From the NCBI GenBank assembly GCA_028293125.1, contig JAQGPJ010000077.1, positions 62,001-126,000 on the forward strand: a stretch of DNA of 64,000 bases, written 5' to 3'. The notes under the pieces were generated by a model, which saw only the letters and a list, made by a program, of their open reading frames with translations, made no database searches and was not told the DNA's origin. Origin of the DNA: Verrucomicrobiales bacterium. Lineage in GTDB: Bacteria > Verrucomicrobiota > Verrucomicrobiia > Verrucomicrobiales > V1-33. Shown here piece by piece: positions 16,863 through 25,243 of the stretch; position 1 is the first letter of the stretch; each line of letters begins with the position of its first letter. A program made the position numbers and the translations under genes.

Positions 16863-18449
16863 CTACATCAGACGGGCACCGGCCTCCGCCAGCGGGCTGC
16901 GCTCGCCTTTGCTGAGGCTGATGTGGGCGGCGCAGGGCTCGCCTTTGAGGCGGTTGCGGGTGTAGACGAGGCCGTTGGAGCGGCTGTCCACGTAGGGATT
17001 GTCAATCTGGGCGGGGTCGCCGATGAGGACAAGCTTGGAGCCGCGGGACATGCGGGTGACGATGGTTTTGGCCTCCAGCGGAGTGAGCTGCTGGGCCTCG
17101 TCGAGGATGAAGAAGCGGTTCGGAATGGAGCGTCCGCGGATGTAGCAGAGGGCTTCGATTTCCAGAATGCCCTGCTCGATGAGGGAATCGTAGGGCTTGG
17201 GCGCGCCATTGAGCGCCATCGCCTGCGCCTGCTGGCTTTTTCTCTCCTGCTTGCGGCGCGGGCCCGCATTGACAGCGGCGGCGGGGCGCATGACGAGGTC
17301 CAGAGCGTCGTAAATGGGCTGGAGCCACGGACGGAGCTTTTCATTCAGCGTGCCGGGCAGGAAGCCCAGTGTCTCCCCCATGGCCACCACGGGGCGGCTG
17401 ACCGTCATGCCGTCGTAGCGCCGTTGATAGACCTCGCTCAGGCCGGCGGCCACCGCCATCAGGGTCTTGCCGGTGCCGGCCTGACCATAGCAGGTGACCA
17501 AAGGGATATCCGGATCCAGCAGGGCATCCAACAGGCACTGCTGGCCGAGATTGAGAGGTTTGATAGCCTGTCCCTTGGGAATCTTCACGGCTTCCGGCAC
17601 CTGAAGGCGGATGAACCGTCCCCTGCCGGCGTGCCGGGCGGGCATGGTCTGCTTTTCACTGACCTGAAGGAGCACATACTCGTTGATGGCCAGATCGCTG
17701 GTCTCCGAGGGCGGAAGGGTGATTTCCCCGCTGCTGGCGAACCGCTGCAGTTCCATGGGATCCACGGCCAAGCGCTTCAGGTCATAGCTGGAGACATCCC
17801 GCACCTCCGCCTTGTCATTGAGATAGTCATCGCAGGCCACACCGATGGCGCGGGCTTTGAGCTGAAGGTTGATATCCTTGGTGACGAGCACCACCGGCGC
17901 GGTGTTCAGTTCCTGCAGCACGAGAGCGCAGGCCAAGATTTTGTGATCCACCTTCTGTTCCACAGGAAACAAATTGAGGAACTCCGTCAGCGCCGGGAAA
18001 GCCACGGCATGATCCTCGGCGCTGAAGGTCGCCAGGCGCACGGTGCCGCCCCCGGGCGTGGGCACTCCGGCAGTGACGGCGGTACCGCCCTCATGGAAGA
18101 TTTCCGAGAGCCGGCGGTGGACGGCGCGGGCGCTGGCCCCGCGGTCATTCTGCTCGTTTTTAAAGCGGTCCAGTTCGCTCAGCACATCCACGGGGATGCA
18201 GACATGGTTGTCGGCGAACCGCTCCAGACAGCCGGGATCGTGCAGGAGGACATTGGTGTCCAGGACGAAGGTTTTGGCATGCTGGTCCGGGGAGACCAAC
18301 CCATGCCGGGACCAGTCCCTCCGCGTTTGAGCGGAGACCGGGGACGCCGGCTGGCGGGTTGATTTTTCCTTGGGAGCCGCCCGGTTGGAGCGTCGTTCCG
18401 ACACCCCATTGACGGGGGCGGCCAGCATGGGGTCGTCGTCTCGGATCAT
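16863..18449 (-). CDS. PhoH2-type protein: PIN ribonuclease domain fused to PhoH ATPase/helicase
   Basis: 528 residues. The N-terminal PIN domain (about 60-195) shows KTFVLDTNVLLHDPGC with the first acidic residue, DVLSELDRFK and DHKILACAL, then VVLVTKDINLQLKARA. The C-terminal PhoH domain (about 300-525) has Walker A YGQAGTGKTLMAVAAGL, Walker B FFILDEAQQLTPLEAKTI, and the sensor segment LVLIGDPAQIDNPYVD. PhoH2 proteins couple RNA unwinding with PIN nuclease cleavage. Length and order are canonical. No antitoxin-like small gene was identified immediately upstream, and the 326-base upstream gap holds no clear gene. Confidence 0.93.
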   Translation of the reverse strand: MIRDDDPMLAAPVNGVSERRSNRAAPKEKSTRQPASPVSAQTRRDWSRHGLVSPDQHAKTFVLDTNVLLHDPGCLERFADNHVCIPVDVLSELDRFKNEQNDRGASARAVHRRLSEIFHEGGTAVTAGVPTPGGGTVRLATFSAEDHAVAFPALTEFLNLFPVEQKVDHKILACALVLQELNTAPVVLVTKDINLQLKARAIGVACDDYLNDKAEVRDVSSYDLKRLAVDPMELQRFASSGEITLPPSETSDLAINEYVLLQVSEKQTMPARHAGRGRFIRLQVPEAVKIPKGQAIKPLNLGQQCLLDALLDPDIPLVTCYGQAGTGKTLMAVAAGLSEVYQRRYDGMTVSRPVVAMGETLGFLPGTLNEKLRPWLQPIYDALDLVMRPAAAVNAGPRRKQERKSQQAQAMALNGAPKPYDSLIEQGILEIEALCYIRGRSIPNRFFILDEAQQLTPLEAKTIVTRMSRGSKLVLIGDPAQIDNPYVDSRSNGLVYTRNRLKGEPCAAHISLSKGERSPLAEAGARLM

Positions 18450-18775
18450 GGGTTGAAAAAGGGCACGGCCGGCAGTTCAAAGGACCGCTCAGGGCTGTGC
18501 GGTAAAGAATCAGAGGTCCCGGACGACTGTCTGCCGCTGTCCGCCATGCTGCCACCGGGGCGCTGGAATAGAGACCTGATCTTCAAGACGGAAGGAATCA
18601 AAAGCATGTTGCCCATTCGGCACAAGCACTGTTTTAGCCGGACTGTTTTTTTGAAATTCCAAAGAGAGCGAGTGAAATGCATGGTTGGGTGGGCCGGGAA
18701 ACTTTTTAAAAAACAGCCGCCTGATCCTGCGGGCCAGGAATGGGCCCGGGAGGCCCGCCACTGCGGGTATGGAGT
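18450..18775. other. Intergenic, no gene seen
   Basis: 326 bases upstream of the phoH2 gene and downstream of the zinc-ribbon gene, both on the minus strand. A plus-strand frame through it and into the zinc-ribbon gene has no family features. The middle (18590-18720) is more AT-rich and probably contains the phoH2 promoter. Confidence 0.4.
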
Positions 18776-19138
18776 TCAGGCCCGGAAAAGATGGCGTCCC
18801 TCCACGGGTTCTCCGCAGAACTGGCACTGCGAGCGTTTGGTGACCGTAAGGCGGCCGCACGCCCGGCAGTTCACGGCATCCGAAGGCAGACGGCCGTCCA
18901 GGCAGTTGTCCCGGCCATCGATTTCCAGCATCTTCTGCTTCAGCTCCCCTTCCGTCAGATGGACCCTTTCCTGAAGCAGCTCCCACAGCGCCTGGCTGGC
19001 GAGTGTAAGTCGCTCGATGCGGTCGGTCAGATGATCCAGCTGCGCGCCCTGTTCCCTCCCCCGGATGCCGGAGTCCGGATTCTCAACCACCATGGGGGCA
19101 TCGCCGAAAGGCTGGGAAAGATCAGTCACACTGTCCAT
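18776..19138 (-). CDS. Small protein with coiled-coil and C-terminal zinc ribbon
   Basis: 120 residues from ATG 19138 (a longer frame to 19255 lacks support). The middle (LTDRIERLTLASQALWELLQ) reads as an amphipathic or coiled-coil helix. The C-terminal third has AVNCRACGRLTVTKRSQCQF then CG, a C-x2-C and C-x2-C pair 12 residues apart, forming a zinc ribbon. It is probably a cytoplasmic, protein- or nucleic-acid-contacting adaptor. The exact family is not recognised. It is flanked by the phoH2 and TetR genes on the same strand, each separated by open DNA. Confidence 0.65.
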   Translation of the reverse strand: MDSVTDLSQPFGDAPMVVENPDSGIRGREQGAQLDHLTDRIERLTLASQALWELLQERVHLTEGELKQKMLEIDGRDNCLDGRLPSDAVNCRACGRLTVTKRSQCQFCGEPVEGRHLFRA

Positions 19139-19332
19139 ATCAGGAGGGGTGAACGGGCCATATATCCGGAAGAGAAATCCGCGTCCGGGCAGTCCGGTGG
19201 AGCAGGATTGGTTTGTCAGGATTACGATGCGGCATCCGCTTCCGGATGAGGGCATTTGCCCGGGTCGGCGCGATGAGGGGCAAACGCCGGCGCTTTGGAG
19301 GCTGAGCGGGCTCAGGGCAGGGGTGCCGTTCC

Positions 19333-20163
19333 CTATTCGGAAAGCGGAGCCGGGCTGTGTCCGTGCAGAATGGCCTGAAGCGCCTGGCGGCAGTTTTGCC
19401 GGCGGATGGCCTCATCCGGAAAGGCTTGGTTCAGCAGAGCCAGCAGAAACAGCAGATAGGTGCCGAAAATGGCACCCGCCAGAGCGGTGGTGTCTGTTTT
19501 GGGAAGCAGCATCCCGCGGGTGATGGAGACGCGCAGCAGGAATTCCAGTCCATCCAGAAAATCCTTCAGCAGACGGTCGTGATCCCCCGGACCGTCGGGC
19601 CGCGTGGTCAGCAGCACCTCGCGCATGATGGCGCGGGAGACGCCGCGGTGAACGGAGTAGAAGGTGTAGAGTTTTTCAAAAACATAGTCCAGCTGCTCCA
19701 GCAGGGGGAGGGGCTCCGCGGCGGTCAGCATGACGGTGAATGCCGCCTCGCCGATGGCCCGCAACTGGCCGTCGAAGGCGGCCACTGCCAGCCGCTCCTT
19801 GGTCGGCTCCACGGTGAAGACGGTGCCGTGGGAAACTCCGGCGCGTCTGGCGATCTCGGCCGTGCCGGCGGATTCAAAGTCGGTTTCCTGAAAAACGGAC
19901 AGCGCCGCCTCCAGCACACGGCGGCGTGTCTGCATGCGCTTGGTTTTGCGTGGCGACTGGGGCTCCGCGGCTGAAGCGGGGGCCGGATCGGGAATGGGAT
20001 TTTCGGACAAGGGCGGCAAGAGTGGTTTGAAGGGACCGGGGCAGGGAGGGCGGAGGGCGTCGAATATCTGGTGCGGAAGCTCCGGTCTGTCGAGAGCCCG
20101 TGCAGACTGGCGGCCCGTCATTTTTTTGCGGAGAGAAGACGATTCCGGGTGTAGAGAATACAT
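19333..20163 (-). CDS. TetR/AcrR-family transcriptional regulator
   Basis: The helix-turn-helix is visible as TRRRVLEAALSVFQETDFES then GTAEIARRAGVSHGTVF, followed by the KERLAVAAF start of the ligand-binding domain. The recognition-helix end is slightly off the usual pattern (TVFTVEPTKE rather than LYxxFxSKE). About 90 Pro-rich residues precede the HTH if the ATG at 20163 is used; the true start may be 20121 or 19935 (MQTRRRVL). The gene is divergent from the CNNM/CBS gene at 20199, which it may regulate. Ligand unknown. Confidence 0.8.
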   Translation of the reverse strand: MYSLHPESSSLRKKMTGRQSARALDRPELPHQIFDALRPPCPGPFKPLLPPLSENPIPDPAPASAAEPQSPRKTKRMQTRRRVLEAALSVFQETDFESAGTAEIARRAGVSHGTVFTVEPTKERLAVAAFDGQLRAIGEAAFTVMLTAAEPLPLLEQLDYVFEKLYTFYSVHRGVSRAIMREVLLTTRPDGPGDHDRLLKDFLDGLEFLLRVSITRGMLLPKTDTTALAGAIFGTYLLFLLALLNQAFPDEAIRRQNCRQALQAILHGHSPAPLSE

Positions 20164-20198
20164 GGGCCGTTTTTGGCCACCCCCCTTCAATCACTTAA

Positions 20199-21704
20199 AT
20201 GAATCAACTACTGCTGGATTTGGGAGCCATCTTGCTGCTGCTGCTGGCGAACGGATTTTTCTCCATGGCGGAAATCGCCATCGTCTCCTCCAGCCGGCCC
20301 AAACTGAAACACCTCGCCGCCCAGGGCGACATGCGGGCGGAGGCGGCGCTGGAGTTGGCGGCGGAGCCCAACCGCTTTCTGTCCACCATCCAAGTGGGCA
20401 TTACCCTCGTCGGGGTGGTGACAGCGGTTTTCAGCGGCGCGCGCTTTTCGGAGGCCGTCGCCAAACCGATGCTGGAGATCGCTTGGCTGGCCCCCTATGC
20501 TGAGGAGGTGTCGTTCTCCCTGGTGGTGGGCGCGCTGACCATCTGCACCCTGGTGATCGGGGAACTGGTGCCGAAACGTCTGGGCCTGAGCAACCCCGAG
20601 GGCATTGCCCGCGCGGTGGCCCCGATGATGCGGCGCATGGCGTCCCTCTGCGCACCGCTGGTGGCAGTGCTGGGATTTCTCACGGGCATCTTCATTAAAC
20701 TGCTGCGGGTGAGGGACCGGCCGGAGGCCATGGCCTCCGAGGAGGAAATCCAGATGATGGTGCGCGAGGGCAGCCTGTCCGGGCATTTCCATGAAAGGGA
20801 GGCCAGCATGGTTTCCAGCGTGATGGCGCTGGACAAGCTGCACGTCAGCAACCTGATGACGCCCCGCACCCGCATCATCTGGGTAAGTGTGAACGACAGT
20901 GATGAGATGCTCTGGCACAAGGTGGTGGTCAGCGGGCACTCCACCTTCCCGGTTTACGAAAACACCCAGGACAATGTGCTGGGGACGATCTCCGTCAAAT
21001 CCATCTATGCCACCATCGCCGCCGGCATCCCGGTGAAAATCCGCAATCTGATCGTGCCGCCGGTGTTTGTGCCGGCCACACAGACGGCCACCTCCCTGCT
21101 GGAGAAGTTTCAGCAGTCCACCAAGCATGTGATGCTGGTGCTGGATGAGTTCGGCGGCATCAGCGGGCTGGTGACCCTGCATGACCTGATGGAGGCCATC
21201 GTCGGCGACCTGCCTTCGCAGGGCGACCTCACCCGCCCCACCGCCCTGCGCACGGATGACGGCAAATGGCTGGTGGACGGGATGCTGGACACGGAGGGAT
21301 TCGAGGAGCTGATCCCCGCCTGCGCCCTGCCGCCACTGGCCACGCGCGATTACCAGACCATCGCCGGCTTTGTCATGAAGCACTTGGGGCGGATGCCGGA
21401 GGTCGGGGAGAGCTTCGACTACAGCGGCTACCGGATTCAGATTCTGGATTTGGACGGCTACCGCATCGACAAATTGCTCCTCATGCCCCAGCCCGATCCG
21501 TGGGCGCTGCCGGTCAGGCCTGCGGAAACAGCAGCGGCGGCGGAAAACAGGCGGGAAAGGGAGGAGGCGGACCCGGAGGCTTTTTCATCCAGTCCGGAAG
21601 GCCGTGTGGAAACACAGGAGAATGAGGAACCCGGCTCCCGGACGGAGGAGACCGCCGCCGCCGGGGACAGCACAGAGCGTGCATACGGATCCCGAAAGGA
21701 TTGA
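20199..21704 (+). CDS. CNNM/TlyC-type membrane protein with CBS pair and CorC domain (hemolysin family)
   Basis: 501 residues. The N-terminal DUF21/CNNM membrane domain (about 1-185) shows LLLLLLANGFFSMAEIAIVS and LVIGELVPKRLGLSNPEGIA, the family signatures. The CBS pair follows (VSNLMTPRTRIIWVSVNDSD, STFPVYENTQDNVLG, HVMLVLDEFGGISGLVTLHD). A CorC_HlyC domain (GKWLVDGMLDTEGFEELIPA, ATRDYQTIAGFVM, YRIQILDLDGYRIDKLLL) comes next. The tail of about 60 residues is acidic and Glu/Ala-rich. Relatives are linked to magnesium/divalent-cation homeostasis rather than hemolysis. Its divergent neighbour is a TetR regulator, and a redox gene follows 33 bases downstream. Confidence 0.9.
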   Translation: MNQLLLDLGAILLLLLANGFFSMAEIAIVSSSRPKLKHLAAQGDMRAEAALELAAEPNRFLSTIQVGITLVGVVTAVFSGARFSEAVAKPMLEIAWLAPYAEEVSFSLVVGALTICTLVIGELVPKRLGLSNPEGIARAVAPMMRRMASLCAPLVAVLGFLTGIFIKLLRVRDRPEAMASEEEIQMMVREGSLSGHFHEREASMVSSVMALDKLHVSNLMTPRTRIIWVSVNDSDEMLWHKVVVSGHSTFPVYENTQDNVLGTISVKSIYATIAAGIPVKIRNLIVPPVFVPATQTATSLLEKFQQSTKHVMLVLDEFGGISGLVTLHDLMEAIVGDLPSQGDLTRPTALRTDDGKWLVDGMLDTEGFEELIPACALPPLATRDYQTIAGFVMKHLGRMPEVGESFDYSGYRIQILDLDGYRIDKLLLMPQPDPWALPVRPAETAAAAENRREREEADPEAFSSSPEGRVETQENEEPGSRTEETAAAGDSTERAYGSRKD

Positions 21705-21737
21705 CGGATTGGATATGTCCGGCTCAGGATAGGCCTC

Positions 21738-22922
21738 ATGAAATCTTACTTTCTGGGTGTTCTTTGTCTGCTGGCTCTGATGATCACCGGACCTGCAAGG
21801 GCGGAGGATCCCCTTGGATTTAACCGACTGGCGATCGGGGAGGCGGCTCCGGACTTCAAACTGCCCGGCATCGACGGACGGAACTGGACGTTGGCGGACT
21901 TTGCTGCTTCGGACGTGCTGATGGTGTATTTCACCAGCAACCACTGCCCAGTCTGCCATGCCCACGATCCCCGGCTGCTGGCGCTGCTGAAGGAACTGAA
22001 GGGCAAAAGTCTCGCGGTGGTGGCCATCAATCCCAACTCCCCCGAGGGCCTGCGACCGGATGAACTGGGCTACTCCAAATACGACGACAGTTTCGAGGAC
22101 ATGAAGCTCTATGCCAAAGACGAGGGCTTCACCTTTCCGTATCTGTATGACGGGGACACGCAGAAAACCGCCAAGGCCTACGGCTGCCTGGCCACCCCGC
22201 ATGTATTCCTCTTCGACAAAGCCCGCCGGCTTCAGTATCAGGGGTGGTTTGACGATTCCCGGTTTTCCGACCCCTCCACCGTGAAAAGCCAGGACACCAA
22301 AAAGGCCGTGCTGGCCCTCCTGGACGGCAAGCCGGTGCCGGTGCCCGTGACCCGCCCCTTTGGCTGCTCGACCAAATGGCTGGAGAAAAAGCACGAGGTC
22401 GCCACGGATAATGCGCACTGGGAAAAAGCGCCCGTCACCCTGGAGTCAATCGACGCCGCCGGCGTGGCCGCGCTCGCCAAAAACCCCACCGGCAAATACC
22501 GCCTGATCAATGTCTGGTCCACCACCTGCGCCCCCTGCGTCCAGGAATTCCCGGGTTTGATGCGAGTGTCTCGGCGGATGGGGCTGCGGGAGTTTGAGCT
22601 GATCACCCTGACCACCGACTTGCCGGAGGACCTGCCGAAAGCGCGGGCTTTTCTGGAGAAACAGCGGGCCGTGCTGCCGTCAGGCCTGGCGGACTCGCTG
22701 AAAAGGGAGGGCCGGACCACCAACAACTACCTTTTCAAGGAGGCCAGCATGCAGGCGCTGATCACCGCCTTGGACCCCGTCTGGGAAGGGCCGCAGCCCC
22801 ACACGGTTCTTATTGCACCGGGAGGCAAAATCATCTTCCGCCACACCGGTGCCCTCACTGAAGCGGAACTGCTGGATCAGGTGCTGAAGGTGATGAGCAA
22901 CAGTTATCAGCCGGGTAAGTAA
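21738..22922 (+). CDS. Exported protein with two thioredoxin-like (redoxin/TlpA) domains
   Basis: 394 residues with a signal peptide (MKSYFLGVLCLLALMITGPA, cleavage near ARA). The first domain begins IGEAAPDFKLPGIDGRNWTL and carries a CPVC active site (YFTSNHCPVCHAHDP). The second, after about residue 240, carries NVWSTTCAPCVQEFPGLM with a CAPC site and the cis-Pro region QPHTVLIAPGGKI. Both redox sites look intact. Predicted periplasmic thiol-disulfide chemistry. It starts 33 bases after the CNNM/CBS gene on the same strand and could be co-transcribed. Two-domain arrangements like this recur in PVC bacteria. Confidence 0.87.
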   Translation: MKSYFLGVLCLLALMITGPARAEDPLGFNRLAIGEAAPDFKLPGIDGRNWTLADFAASDVLMVYFTSNHCPVCHAHDPRLLALLKELKGKSLAVVAINPNSPEGLRPDELGYSKYDDSFEDMKLYAKDEGFTFPYLYDGDTQKTAKAYGCLATPHVFLFDKARRLQYQGWFDDSRFSDPSTVKSQDTKKAVLALLDGKPVPVPVTRPFGCSTKWLEKKHEVATDNAHWEKAPVTLESIDAAGVAALAKNPTGKYRLINVWSTTCAPCVQEFPGLMRVSRRMGLREFELITLTTDLPEDLPKARAFLEKQRAVLPSGLADSLKREGRTTNNYLFKEASMQALITALDPVWEGPQPHTVLIAPGGKIIFRHTGALTEAELLDQVLKVMSNSYQPGK

Positions 22923-22974
22923 GGCTCCTGCGGATTTCCGTAATGAAAGGCTGGGGGACAGGGAGAACCGCCCC

Positions 22975-23000
22975 GCGGTCGCCGCACATGCGGTGACCGC
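22975..23000. terminator. Hairpin between convergent genes
   Basis: GCGGTCGCCGC (22975-22985), loop ACAT, GCGGTGACCGC (22990-23000); 10 of 11 pairs. It lies between the double-thioredoxin gene (plus strand, ends 22922) and the acyltransferase operon (minus strand, ends 23012). There is no U-tract on either side, so it may act as a stem for Rho-independent pausing or transcript protection. Its position fits a shared bidirectional terminator. Confidence 0.5.
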
Positions 23001-23011
23001 CGGCGGATCAC

Positions 23012-23782
23012 TCAAAATGTGATAAATCCATCCCTCTTAAGAAAGAGAGAGCATTCCTTGACGAAGGAGTCAATCTCCATGCTGTATCGGCGGCTGTGAT
23101 TCACCATCAGGCGGACAGAGCCGCGATAAAAAGAGTCTTCGATGATAAGGTCCGCACCCTCATGCCGCACAGGGATGCTGCCCAGCCGCTGCAGGGTTCT
23201 GGCAGCGCCATTGGAGGTCCTTAAAGCGGAGATTCCCGGCATTGGCGGCACCATGGCACCCAGCGCCCATGATGCGCTGATCACCGCCATTGACACCACT
23301 GGGCTTCTTGGAAAATCAGAATTGGCCAACCAGCCACTTGTCTCTATCAGAGACGCCGATTCCTGATGGGTTTCCTCCAGCTGGCGGAGCACAGCTTGGC
23401 AGGCGCTGTCCGGGATTTGGTTGCGCTGTATGATTTCCTGGTAAAGTGGGACAGCATCGGCCGGGCTTGGATGCTTCCAGTGAAACTGATTCCGGATTGT
23501 GCCCAGCAGGCAATTATGCCGGTGAATGATCAGATGCACGCAGGATTCATCCCTGCCCCCGGAAAGACGGGAGGGGTTGCGAAGAGCCGTTTTGGGCAGA
23601 ATCCCCCGCTCAATATAGGAGACCGCACGGGCCCGCTGTACAGCGCGGATGGCCGCCGCCGCCGCCACCGGATCCCGGCGCAGCGGCACCTCAGACAGAA
23701 TACCCGCCGCGTGGTAGTCAAATTCCGGGCCGCACACCGCTGTCAGGGAATAGCCCCGATCTGAAATGCCTGTAAAGCGCAT
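23012..23782 (-). CDS. GNAT-fold acyltransferase, FeeM/autoinducer-synthase-like (second copy in operon)
   Basis: 256 residues, last gene of the four-gene minus-strand operon, starting 6 bases after the putative diiron gene. The layout follows N-acyl amino acid synthases: an early basic helix (RAVQRARAVSYIERGIL), a strand with an acidic/polar lead-in (DESCVHLIIHRHNCLLGTIR), then LIETSGWLANSDFPRSP and SASWALGAMV, and LQRLGSIPV in the region where GNAT enzymes hold acyl donor and acceptor. The C-terminal strand segment is SFYRGSVRLMVNHSRRYSME. Assignment is by pattern and by its position with another FeeM-like gene; no single motif is decisive. If right, it transfers a fatty acyl group from acyl-ACP to an amine. 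G+C content is like the rest of the genome. Confidence 0.55.
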   Translation of the reverse strand: MRFTGISDRGYSLTAVCGPEFDYHAAGILSEVPLRRDPVAAAAAIRAVQRARAVSYIERGILPKTALRNPSRLSGGRDESCVHLIIHRHNCLLGTIRNQFHWKHPSPADAVPLYQEIIQRNQIPDSACQAVLRQLEETHQESASLIETSGWLANSDFPRSPVVSMAVISASWALGAMVPPMPGISALRTSNGAARTLQRLGSIPVRHEGADLIIEDSFYRGSVRLMVNHSRRYSMEIDSFVKECSLFLKRDGFITF

Positions 23783-23788
23783 GGCGGT

Positions 23789-24511
23789 TCAATACGCGGT
23801 CAGCTGCTCCAGATCCTCATACCGGGCTCCCTCCTCTGTCCGGAGGATCGAGGAGGTGGGATCAAAATCCTGACAGGTGAGCGTATCGCTCAGGGTGGCC
23901 CAGCCGGCGAGGCGGAGATACATGATGGCTCCGATGTTCGCGCCCTCCACAAGCTCCTCCAAATCCTCCGGTTTAAGCGGAGCGCTGGTGAGGGCATCCA
24001 GAATCTGATCCCCGTGCGGGAGCAGCTCATGGAAATGGATGGTGAGAAACCGGGTGTTGGATTTGGTGAGGAAAGGAGCGTCGTCCAGCAGCCGGTGGCC
24101 CAGAGCGCCGGCGCCGGCGCCCAGATTCTCCAGGACACAGGTGGCGCCCAGCCTGACAAAGGGGCGGTGCTCCACGATCCGGTCAAAATAAGCCCACCAC
24201 AGGCTGACGTCCAAGGGGCAGGGCAGCGGCTTTTCCCCCATCCGCTCAAGATCGACCTCCGCCACCCGGTAATGCGGCTCCTCCTCCAATCCGAACTTGA
24301 ACAGAAACTGCCGCAGCTGATTTTTTCCACTGAGGCGCGGATGGCCGGCCACTTTCAGAAAATGCCGCTGCACCCCCTTGGTCAAATGATACTGGAAAGA
24401 CAGGTAGCGGATGTACATCTGTTTTGAAAGTCCTCCACGGGTCTCCAACTGCTTCAGCAGGGCGGCAAATTTGACTTTGGCCTTCTCGACAATTTCCAAT
24501 ACTTCGTTCAT
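23789..24511 (-). CDS. Haem-oxygenase-fold protein, putative nonhaem diiron enzyme (iron-containing redox enzyme/PqqC-TENA-like)
   Basis: 240 residues, mostly helical. LSKQMYIRYLSFQYHLTKGV then QRHFLKVAGHPRL is the typical opening helices of haem-oxygenase-like proteins. Candidate metal ligands in order are Glu/His in GLEEEPHYRVAEVD, Glu in CVLENLGAG, and a His-rich last helix TIHFHELLPHGDQI (two His seven apart with a Glu between, compared with the usual H-x3-D-x2-H). Members of this fold (UndA, BesC, CADD types) use two irons and oxygen for fatty-acid, amino-acid or amine chemistry. It lies 15 bases after the methyltransferase and 6 bases before the acyltransferase, so it is in the operon. 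Substrate unknown. G+C content is genome-like, unlike the gene upstream. Confidence 0.6.
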   Translation of the reverse strand: MNEVLEIVEKAKVKFAALLKQLETRGGLSKQMYIRYLSFQYHLTKGVQRHFLKVAGHPRLSGKNQLRQFLFKFGLEEEPHYRVAEVDLERMGEKPLPCPLDVSLWWAYFDRIVEHRPFVRLGATCVLENLGAGAGALGHRLLDDAPFLTKSNTRFLTIHFHELLPHGDQILDALTSAPLKPEDLEELVEGANIGAIMYLRLAGWATLSDTLTCQDFDPTSSILRTEEGARYEDLEQLTAY

Positions 24512-24526
24512 GTTTATTAAAAGATT

Positions 24527-25243
24527 TTATATTGATTCAGCAGGCTTAAAAGCAAAAACCCAATCGCTATAATTTCTATAGCATGTTGCATAATTATTGA
24601 TTTCAAATCCTGCGTTTGTAATTTTGTTGATAAATTCCTCGGCTGAATGCACCCAATATGCTCCGCGATCCTGCTGCGATCGGATTTTTTTATTCGATAA
24701 TAAAACCAGAAAACCTTTTATAAGTGTAATAATGGATTGGAAGAAACCTTTTTTGTGATATAAATATTTGAAAATATATCGACGCCAGTCGGAGACGTCC
24801 ATTTTTCTGCCAAGATCAATTGCAAAAAATATACCCCCGGGTTTTAAAGAATCATAAATATTTTTTAAAAGCAATTCATGCTTGTTTGAACAGTAAATTG
24901 AATGCACTGCTACAATAACTGAAATGTTACTTTCGAAGAGTAATAAATCATGATAATCTTTATTTAATAAGATTATATTTGATTTATTCTGAAGTTTAAA
25001 TTTTTCCGCAGCTAATTTTAGCATTTCTGGATTCAATTCCACTGCTGAAATGATATTTTTGTGAAAAATATCACTGAGTTTCAATGAAAAATTCCCAGTA
25101 CCAGAACCTAACTCAAAAATTTTTTCCTCTGAAGATAGCTGTAATTTCCCAAGCGATCGTTGCAGGATTGGAAATAGTTTCTGATATTCAGGATTATTTT
25201 CAGCCATTAAATCATAGCATTTTGCATAGGTGGACCAATTCAT
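24527..25243 (-). CDS. Class I SAM-dependent methyltransferase, AT-rich
   Basis: 238 residues. The SAM-binding Gly-rich loop IFELGSGTGNFSLKLS (motif I) is clear, followed by SAVELNPEMLKLA (acidic ribose contact region), NIILLNKDYHDL and LKPGGIFFAIDLG (motif near the end of the Rossmann core). The C-terminal third (SAEEFINKITNAGFEINNYA) is a typical methyltransferase tail. It overlaps the upstream acyltransferase by four bases (ATGA), implying translational coupling. Base composition is strikingly AT-rich: by direct count, base lines 24541 and 24961 are 32% and 18% G+C, against 53% in the operon's last gene (line 23761). This points to horizontal acquisition. The methyl acceptor is unknown. 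Confidence 0.85.
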   Translation of the reverse strand: MNWSTYAKCYDLMAENNPEYQKLFPILQRSLGKLQLSSEEKIFELGSGTGNFSLKLSDIFHKNIISAVELNPEMLKLAAEKFKLQNKSNIILLNKDYHDLLLFESNISVIVAVHSIYCSNKHELLLKNIYDSLKPGGIFFAIDLGRKMDVSDWRRYIFKYLYHKKGFFQSIITLIKGFLVLLSNKKIRSQQDRGAYWVHSAEEFINKITNAGFEINNYATCYRNYSDWVFAFKPAESI